Source of the DNA: Monilinia fructicola
Taxonomy: Eukaryota > Ascomycota > Leotiomycetes > Helotiales > Sclerotiniaceae
Assembly (NCBI GenBank): GCA_008692225.1
Contig: VICG01000014.1
Coordinates: 1,054,001-1,118,000 of the forward strand
Direction of reading: 5' to 3'
Length of the DNA: 64,000 nt
Positions 23,500 through 34,827 of the stretch are shown here, one piece after another; within the stretch, counting starts at the first letter, position 1; each line of letters begins with the position of its first letter. Under the pieces are notes generated by a model that saw only the letters and a list, made by a program, of their open reading frames with translations, searched no databases and had not been told where the DNA came from. Position numbers and translations under genes: made by a program.

Positions 23500-24358
23500 A
23501 TGCCACCAGCGACCTCCATACCCAGGTTCCTTTTGCCTCTACGATCTCCCCTCTGGTCTCTGTCTCCAAAAACTATCATCCGCAATGCCTCTTCGAAATC
23601 CAAGAATAATGCATCCAAGAAGCCCTCCAAACCCCTCGTCCTCGAGAAACCCTCCAAATTCAATCCTCCCTCCCATCCTGCCCGCATCCGCAAAGATCCT
23701 CCCAGGTATCCAGGACCGCAATTAAGTGCTGAAGAAATAGCCAGGCAGAGTGTGAAGAAATATCCAAATATGATGCCTCCAGAAGGCACTTTTATGCATT
23801 GGTTTCTCAATAATAAATCTATTCATATATGGATCGCATTGGTAATTACCCTTCCTTCCCCATCTTATCCCCATCTCATCCCTTCTCCAAACCAAAAATC
23901 TAACCCCTCCAACTCAGGGCACTCTCTCGACCCTCGCCGCAGGGGTGTGGATAACCAATTTCAAACGCGATTCCCCATTCGGAGATATGTTACCTGAGTG
24001 GCACCAGCTCTTTTTGCACCCAATAGCATTCACAAGAACATGTTATGAAGTCTTACAGCTGCATACTGCACATGTGACTGCAGAGACGATGGAAAGGAGA
24101 AAACATAAAGTGGAGGATGTTGCAAAGCGAGCTGCGTATAGAAAGGCGCATGGATTGGATAAGGATACAGGATTTGGCGGTTGGACTGCTAAGACTGATA
24201 AAGAGGTCATGGGACCAGGAATCAAGCTGGGGGAAGAGGAGGAGGCTAAGATTGCCGAGACAGCTGGAGGCGAGGAGAAGCGGGAGGGGGAGGAAGGAGA
24301 GAAGAAAGTGGTTTATGAGAAACAATTTTCGGGTAAGAAATGGTTGGGCATTTGGTGA
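23500..24358 (+). CDS. Conserved mitochondrial single-pass membrane protein, unknown function
   Basis: Two exons (23500-23841, 23918-24358) give about 260 residues. I chose the ATG at 23500 because of its strong CACAATGCC context; an in-frame ATG at 23464 would add 12 residues. The N-terminus is Arg/Ser/Pro-rich without acidic residues (SIPRFLLPLRSPLWSLSPK), a typical mitochondrial presequence. The core KKYPNMMPPEGTFMHWFL precedes a membrane helix (IWIALGTLSTLAAGVWI, about residues 108-124, split by the intron). The conserved FKRDSPFGDMLPEW follows, then a charged Glu/Lys-rich tail. I recognise the pattern as a conserved filamentous-fungal mitochondrial protein but cannot name a function. The shared promoter with cytochrome c supports a respiratory or assembly role by inference. 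Confidence 0.8.
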
Positions 24359-24503
24359 GAGGTAGATGAGCGTTGCGATACCACTTTGATGTTGAAATCG
24401 GATAAGAATTTTGTTCTAGCATTAAGCCGATATAGGACAAGACGTATTGTACAGCGGTGGGCGAAGGGTATCATTGTAAAACATTTCGAGTAGAATCACG
24501 AAA

Positions 24504-25711
24504 CTAGGCCAAATCCACAGTCTCCAAACCATCTAATACTTCTTCAGCAACCCCACCGCGCTCCATAACCTTTGCAATCATCGTTGCGACCAGCTTTCTC
24601 TTAATTCCTCCTCTAGGTGGTTGCCAAACGCCTCCTTCCTTCATTGTCTCTCTTTGAGTAGAAGCTAAATCTGTCGTCTCAGCCGCCGCACCTCCAGTAG
24701 CAGTATTCATTGTATTCGGTACACCAGGGGCGGTTAATCTAGCCGGTAAATCCACAGTCCTTACAGCAAATAATCTTAAATCCCTTCCAGCACTAGAATC
24801 CATATCAACATCTCCGTCCTTTCGCCTTCTTTCTCCAATGGTGATAGCTAATACAGCTTCCGCAACCGTAAGCTCCTCTTTGCTTGGATCGAAAATTATG
24901 TTGTCACCTACGGATATCACGAGGAGCGTAATTGGTGGTCGAGTATTCGAGGACTGTGGAGTTCGGGGATATAAGTAGACGGAAGCCTCCCAATCATCAT
25001 CAAATAGAGGGTCTTCATCACCTTCGGATTTGAGACGGGGTAGACGGGTAGAGAGAAGTGCGAGATGGGTTGTTAAAGAAAGGAGGGGTAGTGGGTAGGA
25101 TAGCGGTTGTGAAAGTAATAGGATCTGGGGTATTGTAAGTTTTTGCGAAATTTGAGAAATTCCAAGATTTGAGGAATCCGAATATGAAAACTCACATCGA
25201 CGTATATCTTCCAATGAAATCTTGCATTAATCCATAACCTCCCCACAAACTCTGCATCGGCCAGCAGCGCCTCGCTCAACATGGCCGCCATAAAAACCGG
25301 CATGCTATCATCATCCCTAAACCCCGGAATCTCCACACTCAATTCCAGCCAATCTCTCTCACCCTTTTGCTCCTTCTCAGCTTTCTCCCTCTCAATCGCT
25401 TCTCTCATATCTTCATCCTCCTCGTCATCATCATCATCATTTTCCGCAGCCCCAAATTCAGCGGTCTGGTAAGTCGGACGCGACTTTTCAACTTCGCACT
25501 TCACACCCACAATGGCTTCAGTACCATCCGCAAAACAAATACGTGCGCTACCATTTGTGCCGGGGAGAACATCGCATTCGGCGATCAGGGGACGGAATTG
25601 AGTAGATGTGCGGGCATCAGGGCGGATAGGTGGGTTGAGAGAAAGCGAAGTGTGGAGGTAAGAGAGTTCGGCAGGGGAGAGGAGAAGAGGTTGTGTGGAA
25701 GAAGGTGGCAT
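24504..25711 (-). CDS. RRP42: Exosome complex component RRP42 (RNase PH-like)
   Basis: This is a subunit of the nine-member core ring of the RNA exosome, which processes and degrades RNA 3' to 5' in nucleus and cytoplasm. Exons 25711-25196 and 25124-24504 are joined by a 71-nt intron (donor GTGAGT), giving 378 residues. N-terminal LSPAELSYLHTSL and PPIRPDARTSTQFRPL match the family start; ADGTEAIVGVKCEVE is the RNase PH beta strand. An acidic low-complexity insert (about residues 90-102, mostly Asp/Glu) is typical of fungal Rrp42. GRLWINARFHWKIYVD and the C-terminal domain segment DDDWEASVYLYP follow. Catalytic residues are not expected, since the eukaryotic ring is inactive. It is tail-to-tail with the mitochondrial gene at 23.5 kb (145 bp) and divergent from the SDR gene. 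Confidence 0.9.
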
Positions 25712-26179
25712 TTTGGGAGGAATCGCTCTTCGAGCGCGACGAATTTGAGAATTTGGGGAGAAGTTGAAGGTAATTGAATTGTTGGAGATGTAGTGCAGTA
25801 TTTCTTTGCGAGAGCCAGCCTAGTGGAAATTCTTTAGCGAGGCTGATCAGGCGGGGACGAGGCTACGGCTTGAGGTGGGAATATGTTACTTTTTAACATC
25901 TTGTATGAGAAACCCATGTAGGAACTCATTGCTCTGGATAATTCTGGATATGGAGAGTGATCCTTCATATTCCAGGTTCAGCTTAGGTCGATGATGGGTC
26001 TTTGTGAGGATTAGAAATACAGTCGGCATGATGTTACTCCATGACCCACGCGCTGAGCCCAAAGTCTCCGAGAGTTCTTATATGCCCGAATTGATTTGTA
26101 TCTATTTTATTACAGCAGCAGTTTTTATTGGTGATCCAAATTGTTTACTATCCAATCATTTTCTCAGGAGTCCCTCAAA
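25712..26179. promoter_or_regulatory. Divergent promoter region of RRP42 and SDR gene
   Basis: This 468-bp spacer lies between two divergent start codons. No specific element was recognised. The stretch just upstream of the SDR ATG is pyrimidine-rich. Confidence 0.35.
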
Positions 26180-27602
26180 ATGTTATCCTTATTATCAACC
26201 ATTTGGAACAATAAGTTCAACCTTCCTCCCCTTCCACCACCCAATACCTATTCCGGAAAATCTATTCTTATTACTGGTGCAACATCTGGATTGGGATATG
26301 CGACAGCAGTGCATTTTGTTCGCCTTGGTGCAAAATCTGTGGTTATTACTGGAAGATCTCTTGAGAAAGGGGAACAAGCGAAGGCGGGTATCGAAGCAGA
26401 AACGAGTACGATTGGAAAAAATATTGTGAAAGTCATGGAGTAAGTATAATTCCTTCCATGAGTTTCAGCGTGAAAGTCCAGGATTAGATGCAGCAATAAT
26501 GTTTCCATAACTGTATTGCCTTTTATTGTGCTAATTATTGATTTAAGGCTGGACATGAGCACTTTTGAAAGCATAAAAGTATTTGCAGACAAAGTAATAA
26601 AAGACGTCAAGGAGATTGACTTTGTTTGCTTGAATGCTGGAGCTATTTCTACTGATCACAAAAATAAGCAAGGAAGGATATGAGACTATGATTGAAATCA
26701 GTGTTCTTGCCAGCTCTCTCCTAGCGTTGTTACTATTGCCTTGGATGAAAGAAGTTGGAAAAGGAAATGCTCATTTGGGTATAGTGACAAGTAAGTAACT
26801 TTTGAGTAGATTATTCGGTCTCTTAACAAGGCCAGGATGACTACTTGACAGAAAGCTTATGACAATTCTCGAGTCTGACAAAAATCGAGCTTCCAGGTGG
26901 ACTTCATAGGAATATCCAAATCTCCAACTGGCCCAAGGATAACGTGCTCAAATACTGGAGCTTGAAGGAGAATTGGAAAAGTGGGCAAAGTGGTTATGCC
27001 CTGAGCAAACTCCTCCAACAGTACGCGGTCAATGAGATTGCTAAATTGGCATTGGGGACAAATGAAAGGTATATAAATCATTCTCTCTCTGGTGCCCCTC
27101 TCTGGGACCGGCAGTTATTTATAATGGTGTACTAAAAATAAACTAGGCCTGAGGTCATTGTAAACTCCATCTGCCCAGGTTAGTCTTCCGTTAATTATAC
27201 CCTAAAAGGAAATGATGAATTCCGATTCTGATTGTTTGTAGGAATGGTCAAATCCAACCTTGGACGAGAGTATAATACCAACATGGCAATGAGAACGATT
27301 ATTAGTCTATGGAGCAACCTCGCTTGCAAAACTACTGAAGGAGGTGCTCGAACTTATGTGCTTGCGGCTTTAACTTCTCCATCGGAGCATGGCACACATT
27401 ATACGAATTATGAGTCGGAGGAGAAGTACAAGAAGTAAGTTTTGAACGATCTTGTCAACAGGATACCAGCTGAAAAAATAGTTCTGTGAAACATAACATC
27501 TTAGGAAAAGAGGGTCAAGCGATGCAAAAGCAGGTTTGGAAAGAGATAATGAGAATTATTGGTGAAAAGTATCCAACCGTGATCAAGAGGGTCAGTAATT
27601 GA
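26180..27602 (+). CDS. Short-chain dehydrogenase/reductase (retinol-dehydrogenase-like), with a one-base frame break
   Basis: This is an NAD(P)-dependent oxidoreductase of the SDR superfamily. Six exons are proposed: 26180-26439, 26548-26790, 26897-27068, 27147-27178, 27242-27434 and 27482-27602. The cofactor motif GATSGLGYATA (TGxxxGxG) is near residue 31. DMSTFESIKVFAD, VCLNAGAIST (the NAG motif) and the active-site motif GYALSKLL (YxxxK) follow, then the CPGMVKSNLGR loop. A frame break at the A5 run 26660-26664 (one surplus base) turns KEGYETMIEISV into a stop. Removing one A restores a protein of about 339 residues. The substrate is unknown. It is probably intact in the organism, with an assembly error in the run, though real decay cannot be excluded. 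Confidence 0.85.
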
Positions 27603-29707
27603 TTTTGACGGAGAGGCTTTGTGGGTATTTTGAGGATATTTTTGAAGAGTTCTCAGCCTTATGTTCTCTCAATGTCTTACCCAAACTTGGAAGTTAAAAG
27701 CAGTCGGCCATTGAATGCTTAAATGGGGTTGGAACAAGAAATGTGTAACTTAGAATTAGATACTCAAGGGAAGTCAGGCTTGCGACTTCGAGCACTGAAC
27801 TTCACCCAACCTAGTCCTCCTAATCCTTAATATGAGTCAACTTTCTTAATCTCCACGTATCCGGTTTTTGTCCAGATATCCTTGAAATAACGTTGGCCAA
27901 AGAAGATGCTTTTTTAGTGTCGTGTTTATTTTTACTTCACCCCCGTAACACTTGTAGTAGCCAAAATCCATGAATTGAATGCTAGTGCATAACAGAAATG
28001 ATGCATAATCGGCACGTCAAAGAGAATGCCGTTACTTGGAAGACATTGGTTTTAACTGTGACGTTCACCTTCCCCGGAACCAAGCTATACGACGCTATAG
28101 CTTGATCAATAGCTATAGACAGCGGCATATGCTGCGGAGGATCAGTGACAGGGTGTCAAAATCCTAATGAGCAGGCTAGAGCCTGAGACTTGAATGAAAA
28201 ATTGTTCACTTTGAAGTATGGAGTCTCCTTGATACGAATTTTTAAGAGTCGTCTAAGTTGCTGAATGCACAATTGGCGTGTGATGTACTTGTAGCTGGTA
28301 GTCAATATCATGGCGACCGGTGAGAGCCAAGCAGGGATATTTGTGGGCGAGCCTTCGATTGCTTACATAATATTGCCGTTTTACTTGGCGTTGTTTTGGG
28401 TCAATGCCAAGCTAAAAATCTACAAAATGGTATATATTTTAAATTCTTTTTTATATATTATAAAACTTCCATTTTTAAGAATTTAAATATACTAAACGTT
28501 TATTTTTTAACTTGGTAATACCATAAAGCATTATTTATAATTTTTAATGGATTTGTTAATTTATTATAATTTTTTAAAATAAGTTACATTTTCAGTTAAT
28601 TTTTAGCCCGGCATTGACCCAAAACAACGCCAAGTAGCTCAATGACGTTCATTTACTCGAGTACAAAACTTCGTAAGACAAAAGAATGTTCTTCAGATTC
28701 TGTTTCCCAATTATATGTAAGATGTTCATGATTCTAATGGAAGAAATAAACAGTAAGAATACAAAACAAGCCAGATTTAGGTTACATTCTACGTGCATCA
28801 AGCATTTTCACCCACCATCCTGCCATGCTAAAAGGAAAGGGGAGTAAGTAGGTTTAGGGGAGTCGGTTAAACTCTGATATCATTATATGGTGTGAACGTT
28901 AAGTAAATGTCAATAAAACTACTGATTGCGGAGTATCATTCTCGACCTATTCACCGCATAGGTCAATAGTCCAGCAGGCCCTGATCATCATCTTCGAATA
29001 AAAATACAGGAGATTCGAATCAATCAAAAGTATGTAGGTCAGCCGTTTGATGGAAACAAGCGAGTGCAATCTTAAGATCTTCATAAGATCCAAATCATCT
29101 GACGATTTCGGCGTTCATAGTTTTCAAAGATCTTATAGAGTAGCTGAAGCATTCATTCATTAACTGTTACAGTTAAACAAGATTGCTCCAGTATGAAGTT
29201 CTTTCAACCTATCTCAACTGATTCGCAGTGCTGTTGGCTCTAGCCTACGAGGCTTCGATTGAATATCACAGAATACGCGGCTTATGGTCACACCACTACG
29301 CTTGGCTAAATATACATGCGCCTCGGTATGCATGAGGAACTAGATATGGCGACTTCAGGCAAACCTGCCTCCATTGATTCTCCATGCAGCAATCATCAAT
29401 ACGGGGACCATCACTGCTGATCTTCCGGCTACGGTACCACAGGATGGTCGAACTCCTGATTTTCATTTGCCCATTGATGAAAAGTCTCCGAAGCCAATCA
29501 ACAAGACGCTAGAATCATAGCATTGTATCACTGCAGTGCTCTTAGAAGCGAGACGCAAGATGTGATCATGAAGCATATAATCTTCCAACCCCTGACTACC
29601 GTAAGTGCCTCTCTTTGTGCTTTTGTACGAATTTCAGCCAACCAATGCCCCATTTCTCTGATACAAATTATATGATAAAACTGTGACGTCTCATAACTTT
29701 TGTTGTC
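27603..29707. other. Gene-free stretch containing a MITE
   Basis: No coding region is recognised. The only structured element is the inverted-repeat element at 28384-28634. The end near 29580-29700 may contain the decayed N-terminus of the P450 relic that follows. Confidence 0.5.
28384..28634. mobile_element. MITE, 251 bp, Tc1/mariner-type with TA target duplication
   Basis: A perfect 25-bp terminal inverted repeat begins CTTGGCGTTGTTTTGGG at 28384-28408 and is mirrored at 28610-28634. An imperfect extension (GCTAAAAAT) carries the match to about 40 bp. Both ends are flanked by TA (28382-28383 and 28635-28636), the target duplication of Tc1/mariner elements. The interior is very AT-rich and has no ORF, so the element is non-autonomous. 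The perfect ends suggest recent movement. Confidence 0.9.
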
Positions 29708-31385
29708 GTAGCCGTGGCTTCGTCTCTATGGCTCGTCAAACATTTCCAAACTGTTCCTCTATCACCTTTATCCCAGATCCCCCATGCGCATTTCGCCGCA
29801 CCATACTCGAGGATTTGACTATCTTAGCATAGAGGACATAAAAGCGAACGTAAAGCAAGATATATTGCACATGAGAAGTACGGCCCCGTTATTTGAATCG
29901 CACCAAGGGAACTAGATACCTGTTCTTTCGAAGATGGCATTAAAACAAGTTATGGTGGTATTTTCGAGAATGGGAGCTGGTATTCATTCTTGAATTACGG
30001 ATACAAATTCATATTTTCTTGATTATTTAGTATATGCATGTGTGTATGTATTTGCATTTGCATTTGTATTTGTATCTGTATCTGTATCTGTATCTGTATC
30101 TGTATCTGTATCTGTATTCCTGGTATTTCTTTTCGAATTTATCTGGCACATGTCATCACAATGTTACGTTCTTCGTGAGAGGAAATAAATGCCTACTGAA
30201 CGCAGAAGCATTCTATCTCACGCTTCTTCGAATTCCTTCATCCAAGCATCCGAAGCCTTGACCGACTTCTTTAGAACCATCATCTATAATCGATATATTT
30301 CTAGAATGCGTATTTGGACAGAAACTGCTGTGCCAGTTGATATCTTCCAAGAGAACAAGGCCCTTTCCATGCGTCTAACAAACGCATATATCTTTGGTCT
30401 CAAGAGTGCCTCTAATCTTACTGAAGACCCTGACAAGAGAATTGTTCTACAAAATTTCAAGCTAGGCTTTAGTGATCTCTTTTTTGGATATTAGATCTCC
30501 AGATCTTACAAAATTGATGGCCTTATATGGTATGAGCCCGTTGTCTGCTAGAATACTTCCCACTTATCAGACAAAGGAAGGATTTCTGCTTTCACTGGCC
30601 AATCGAGTTAGAGAGAAACTCTTCAGATCGGAGAAGCCAGCGACCCAAAATTTTATCCAACAGTGTACGCACAGCTTTGACAAACGCTTGAAGCTTCAAA
30701 GACCATTTCTCCAGAGCAATTGGATACTGTCGTCGCTGCAGACATGTTGGGTCACATTGGAGCTTCACATGAAGGACTATCTATCACTGTGAGCTTGCCT
30801 GGAATCCTCCGATTACTTCACGTCTACAGAAAGAATTAATTCCAGTGAAGTTAGACTCGGTATCTTCGCAACAAATCGATGCTCTACCATTACTCGATGC
30901 TTTAATTGCAGAAACATGGCGACTTTATCCTCCTGGTATGGGACCATCTACTGGTCAAGGTCCGGAGAAAGGTGCTACAATTGGATTATGTTACGTGCCT
31001 GATAGAACTACAGTGGGCGCATCTCCATATTTCCTACACAAGAACTCACAAGCTTTCCTGAATCCTCTAGAGCGAAACAAACATCGATGGTTGGATGCGA
31101 CACTGGAGTTGAAGAAGAAAATGATGAGATGGTATTGGGTATTTGGTAGTGGCAGACAGATGTGCATTGGGATTCATTTGGCCATTCGCTGTGAGTGAAA
31201 TGCATATTAACATTGAGATCTTGTTCAGTTCTGATGAAATAGCGATGAAAGCGCTGGTTGTAGCAGTCTACCAGGAATTTGAAAGTGCGGAGTTGTCAGA
31301 GATGAGGATAGAGCAGGTGGAAGGTCTCATAGGACATCCTGTTGACCAGAGTATGATGTTGGAATTCAAGAGGCTTATTGCCTCT
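29708..31385 (+). pseudogene. Decayed cytochrome P450 monooxygenase
   Basis: Conserved P450 blocks are present in the right order but in different frames. KHFQTVPLSPLSQIPHAHFA lies near 29730-29800 and EKYGPVI-IAPRELDTCSF near 29878-29935, with CGA-to-TGA at the arginine. RRSILSHASSNSFIQASEAL is at 30202-30260. VDIFQENKALSMRLTNAYIF is near 30340-30395. The I-helix region AADMLGHIGASHEG is near 30737-30780. The ExxR helix AETWRLYPPG is near 30909-30940 and the haem loop FGSGRQMCIG near 31142-31170. A tail (VAVYQEFESAEL) is near 31260-31300. Stops at conserved Trp/Arg positions, frameshifts and a hexanucleotide satellite inside the coding region show that it is dead. It would have been an ER-anchored enzyme, of the kind often found in secondary-metabolite pathways. 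Confidence 0.85.
30051..30117 (+). repeat. Hexanucleotide microsatellite (TGTATC/TGTATT)n
   Basis: About eleven units of TGTATC and variants (TGCATT, TGTATT) occur in tandem. The array lies between two blocks of the P450 relic that should be nearly adjacent in the protein, so it probably arose inside the decaying gene or its intron. Confidence 0.9.
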
Positions 31386-31514
31386 CAATATATATTCAGG
31401 CTCTCTTCTACACTCCGAATATTATTATCGGAATATACAGCATGTTCAGGAGCAACCCGCGTTTATTGACAATATGGAAACCAAACAAAAGAAACAGAAC
31501 TAAACACATCATGT

Positions 31515-31715
31515 ACTAACAAAATGTGCCAATCACAGTTGATCCTTCATCAAATCCGCACTTTTCTTTTCCTATGGTGACGGCTGGCGCTTGCAAGTGT
31601 CCTGACACAGTTTGAGGAAAAACACTCGCATCATAAACTCTAAATCCTTTGATCCCATAAACTCGCAATTCATCTTCCACAACCCCTGAAGCCTTCTAAT
31701 CACCTCTCGGCTGCC
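31515..31715 (-). pseudogene. C-terminal fragment of a GMC oxidoreductase
   Basis: The minus strand reads GVVEDELRVYGIKGFRVYDA and then SVFPQTVSGHLQAPAVTIG. This is the conserved C-terminal GMC-oxidoreductase signature, with the active-site histidine region in SGHLQAP. A stop lies just upstream of the GVV block and the expected remaining domains are not found on the same strand. The family comprises FAD-dependent alcohol, aryl-alcohol and glucose oxidases. It is convergent with the P450 relic, so a lost oxidative gene pair is possible. Confidence 0.7.
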
Positions 31716-33238
31716 ATTCTACAAGTAGATGCGTAAGCAAACGGCCTTAGCAATTTTGGAGCGGGTATAACTTAGCATAAATAGAAGGATTTTGAAGAAA
31801 AAGTCAGGAGAATCAAAAACAAGATGTTGATAATAAGACAAAGAAGAAGACAAGAACAAAAATACCCCAAAAGAGCCTGATGTCTAGGATTGTTGGATTA
31901 AAGAACCAACTTGCGGCACCGAATGTTGGGGATTGTGAGATTGAAAGAGATGAGGGGCTAGATAATAGCCATGTACCGTTTGTGGGATACTGTTCAAGGA
32001 GAAGAACTCACACGCTAGAATTTTCACTCAGTTGTCATACCAATGCACACCCAGAGGTGTTTGTAACCTTTTGTATAGCACGTATCAGTTCAGAAATTCG
32101 TCGCAGATTTGAGAATCTGAAGATGGGAAAGGGAGAGATAACACATCTCGAATCAAGATATAATCACATATCTCAAAATCCACATCTTCTAGACAACATC
32201 CGAGACAGTTCCTACGCCACGGGGGCCCGTCATTTAAAGAAGTACTTCGAACTTGCTAATCACGAATACGTGGCCGGAGAATATTTCAATCCTAGTGATT
32301 CTGTTGACAAAATAAGTTGGTGCATAAAATCCACACAGATGCCAACCTCGGTTTGTCAACTGTTGGCTTGTACTCCTTTTTTCACAATTTAGGTACCCAA
32401 ATAAGCTGCATCAGTAGTTGAACTGAGCATTTGATGTTAAAATGTTCGGAAAAGTGGTCATGGTCTACTAAGAGCCTTGTTGGTTCGCTGACTAGTACCA
32501 AACATTGAGAAGTTGAACGACATGAGAGGGAATGTGAAGGGTTGTATTGCACAAAGGCAACAATATGCGAATTGCGGCGCAGAGCTGTGGGTATAATTGG
32601 CTTTCGCTCCTCTCTCATCTTCCGATGCTATTAATATAATAGACCTTTCAACAGTCTGAGAGTATCGGTGGAAAGAGATGAAAATGGGGGAGTTAGCATG
32701 TGAAGGCATTCGGGCGACGGACTGACTGAAAGGACGGATTATTGACAGTTTCGTTTGGACTGACAATATCCTATAGCTTTAGTACTTCACGAAAGGCAAT
32801 AGAGAGGTAAATGGTTCAGAAATCAATTGTATTCACGATCTAATTACCAGCACGATCTCGATCAACAATCTACCAATCTAGCCCTTTAGACATTCGTCTA
32901 TCTCAGCCGCTCATCGTCTGTATTTCTCGGTTTTTAAGTTTTTTAACAAAAAAATGCATAAGCCGCCTGCTGGATATTGTGGATTCATCAAACTGATGCC
33001 TCAAAAAGGCCCCAAAACTCCATCCCATACCCATTCATGATAATCTGGTGCATCCTTCATTTCATCGTATGAACACCAGTGAAAGTGACCTGGCAGAACT
33101 TCTTCGTATGATAGCTAGATAGATCAATCTCAATCAATGGATGACCGGTATCTTAGTATCTATACGAGAAGTGCCGGGCAGGCAATGAATCATCATATGG
33201 TTCATTTAAGTTCGAAGGTTCCCCCAGAATGAAAACCT
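31716..33238. other. Intergenic with one 170-residue ORF
   Basis: A + ORF at 31880-32392 contains YATGARHLKKYFELANHEYV (about 32212-32270), vaguely like an internal GMC-oxidoreductase helix, but it lies on the strand opposite to the GMC tail fragment. If related, the old gene was broken by an inversion; this is weak. Nothing else is recognised up to the HAD gene. Confidence 0.3.
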
Positions 33239-34827
33239 TCAATCGGTCGACTCTGGAGTGACTGCCTCGCTGATAACTTGACTGGGTAAGTCCAAAATCT
33301 TTGGCTCTTTGCCTGCAGTTATTGGCTTCCCATCCAAGCTCAAGCCACCCAAACTATTAAGTGCCAACCCTCTTGGATTATCTTCCTTCAATTTCTTCCT
33401 AAACTCTCGGTTCATTCCATGCTTAACCGCATCCAGCACGGTGTCTACAGTTGCCTTGGGCTTGTATGCTGGCTCAGTTCCTTCTTGGAAAACTCCGGTT
33501 CGTACGAGGATAGAATACCATTCATTTTTCGCCTTTTCGTTGTATTGGTTCGTGCCTCTGATATCAGATTCGGGGGTATCACCGACAAAATAAACTGTCT
33601 CGGGAGGACGATTGCAGCGATGTTCATCTTTGCGCCATTGTTTCAATAATCTGGTCGCAAATTCAAAGGTGCCGATTTGTGGTTTACCGAAAGCGATGGT
33701 TTCAAGTTCTTTGCCCTTGGTAAGATCTTTGAAAAGCATTTCGGTCATTTTTCTCAAAGCACCCATACCGAGACGCACATTTTCGTGAGCAGCAGACCAA
33801 ACAATATCGCTGTGGGAGAAGTAGATAGGTGGTCCTTCATCAAATGTTTCGGAAAGAGTACCGATGTATCCACCCTTGGACATGGCGAGGTCAAGCATGA
33901 TTTGAACGTCGCAAGCCCAATCACGGCTATCGGCAAAGACAAAAATGGCCTCGATTTTGGTCTTGCTGTAGTCACGACCACCGCGTGAGTTTTTGAGTTC
34001 CTCAGTAGTGAGTTTGCGGAAGGGGGTTGTGTGTTCGTTGTCTTTGATGATGTCACCGGGGGTGATTACATCACGGAATCCGTAGCCTTCAGCAACTTGT
34101 CTACATTTTTCGCCCTCGCCTCCTATGACGAGAACGGTTTCGTACTTTTCGACCATTTCTCTCATGGGCGTGTGACCTAAGAAATCAGTATTTGAGTTGC
34201 AGGACGGAAGGCTAAGAATCATGAGCCAAATCTTATTTACATACCACAAATAAATTGCGAAGGCGACACTTCAATGTCGAGTTGCCCAGAAAGATCAATG
34301 CAACGTTCTGCTTCTGTCTTTCCACCACCATTTGTCAAGAAAATATATGGGCTAGAGTTATGTCAGCAATGGGTTCTCATGTTCGCTTTGGAAGTGACAT
34401 ACACTCTGACACCATATTCATTTTCTCCATTCAACATTCTCATGGCTTCAATAGCTTCCGGAATGGGTCGACCACCACGAATAAGTACGCCATCGATATC
34501 GAAAGCAAAGGCGAAAGAATCAGCCGTGGGTATTTCAGCTGGTGTCAGAGGAGATGCGGGTGAATCAGGGGAACTTGATGAAGATTCCTCTTCCTCGAGG
34601 TTTATGAAATTAAGTTCGTTTCTGGCATTTTCCAAAGAAGCAGCGAAGGTTCCTCCTTGATATGAAGTTGATCTTGATAAAGGTTGTCTCATCAATCTTT
34701 CAGGAACAACAACCACCGGTCCTCCGGATGTGACTTCTCTAGCGGTGGTAGTCATACTTGAAAGTCTGCGAATGCCGGGTCGGGGTCGGGCAGCAGAATG
34801 GGGTTTGAGGGTGGAAGAAGGCGCCAT
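33239..34827 (-). CDS. HAD-superfamily hydrolase, CECR5/HDHD5-like (TIGR01456 type)
   Basis: This is a haloacid-dehalogenase-fold phosphatase-like protein of the class IIA group that includes human HDHD5 (CECR5) and fungal mitochondrial relatives. Exons 34827-34403, 34351-34245 and 34176-33239 give 489 residues. Motif I is AFAFDIDGVLIRGG (DxDG, about residues 105-118). Motif II lies in IFLTNGGGKTE, and the class IIA cap region follows. ETIAFGKPQIGTFEFA provides the motif III lysine, and VGDTPESDIRGTN is motif IV. The first 100 residues are Arg/Ser/Thr-rich (RPRPGIRRLSS), consistent with a mitochondrial presequence and a disordered linker. All catalytic aspartates are present, so it may be active; the physiological substrate is unknown. 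Confidence 0.88.

Noticed and set aside
31880..32392. 170-residue plus-strand ORF as an independent gene
   Set aside because: There is no intact domain, no promoter or intron signals, and it sits within a relic zone. It is kept only as a weak hint of a GMC fragment.
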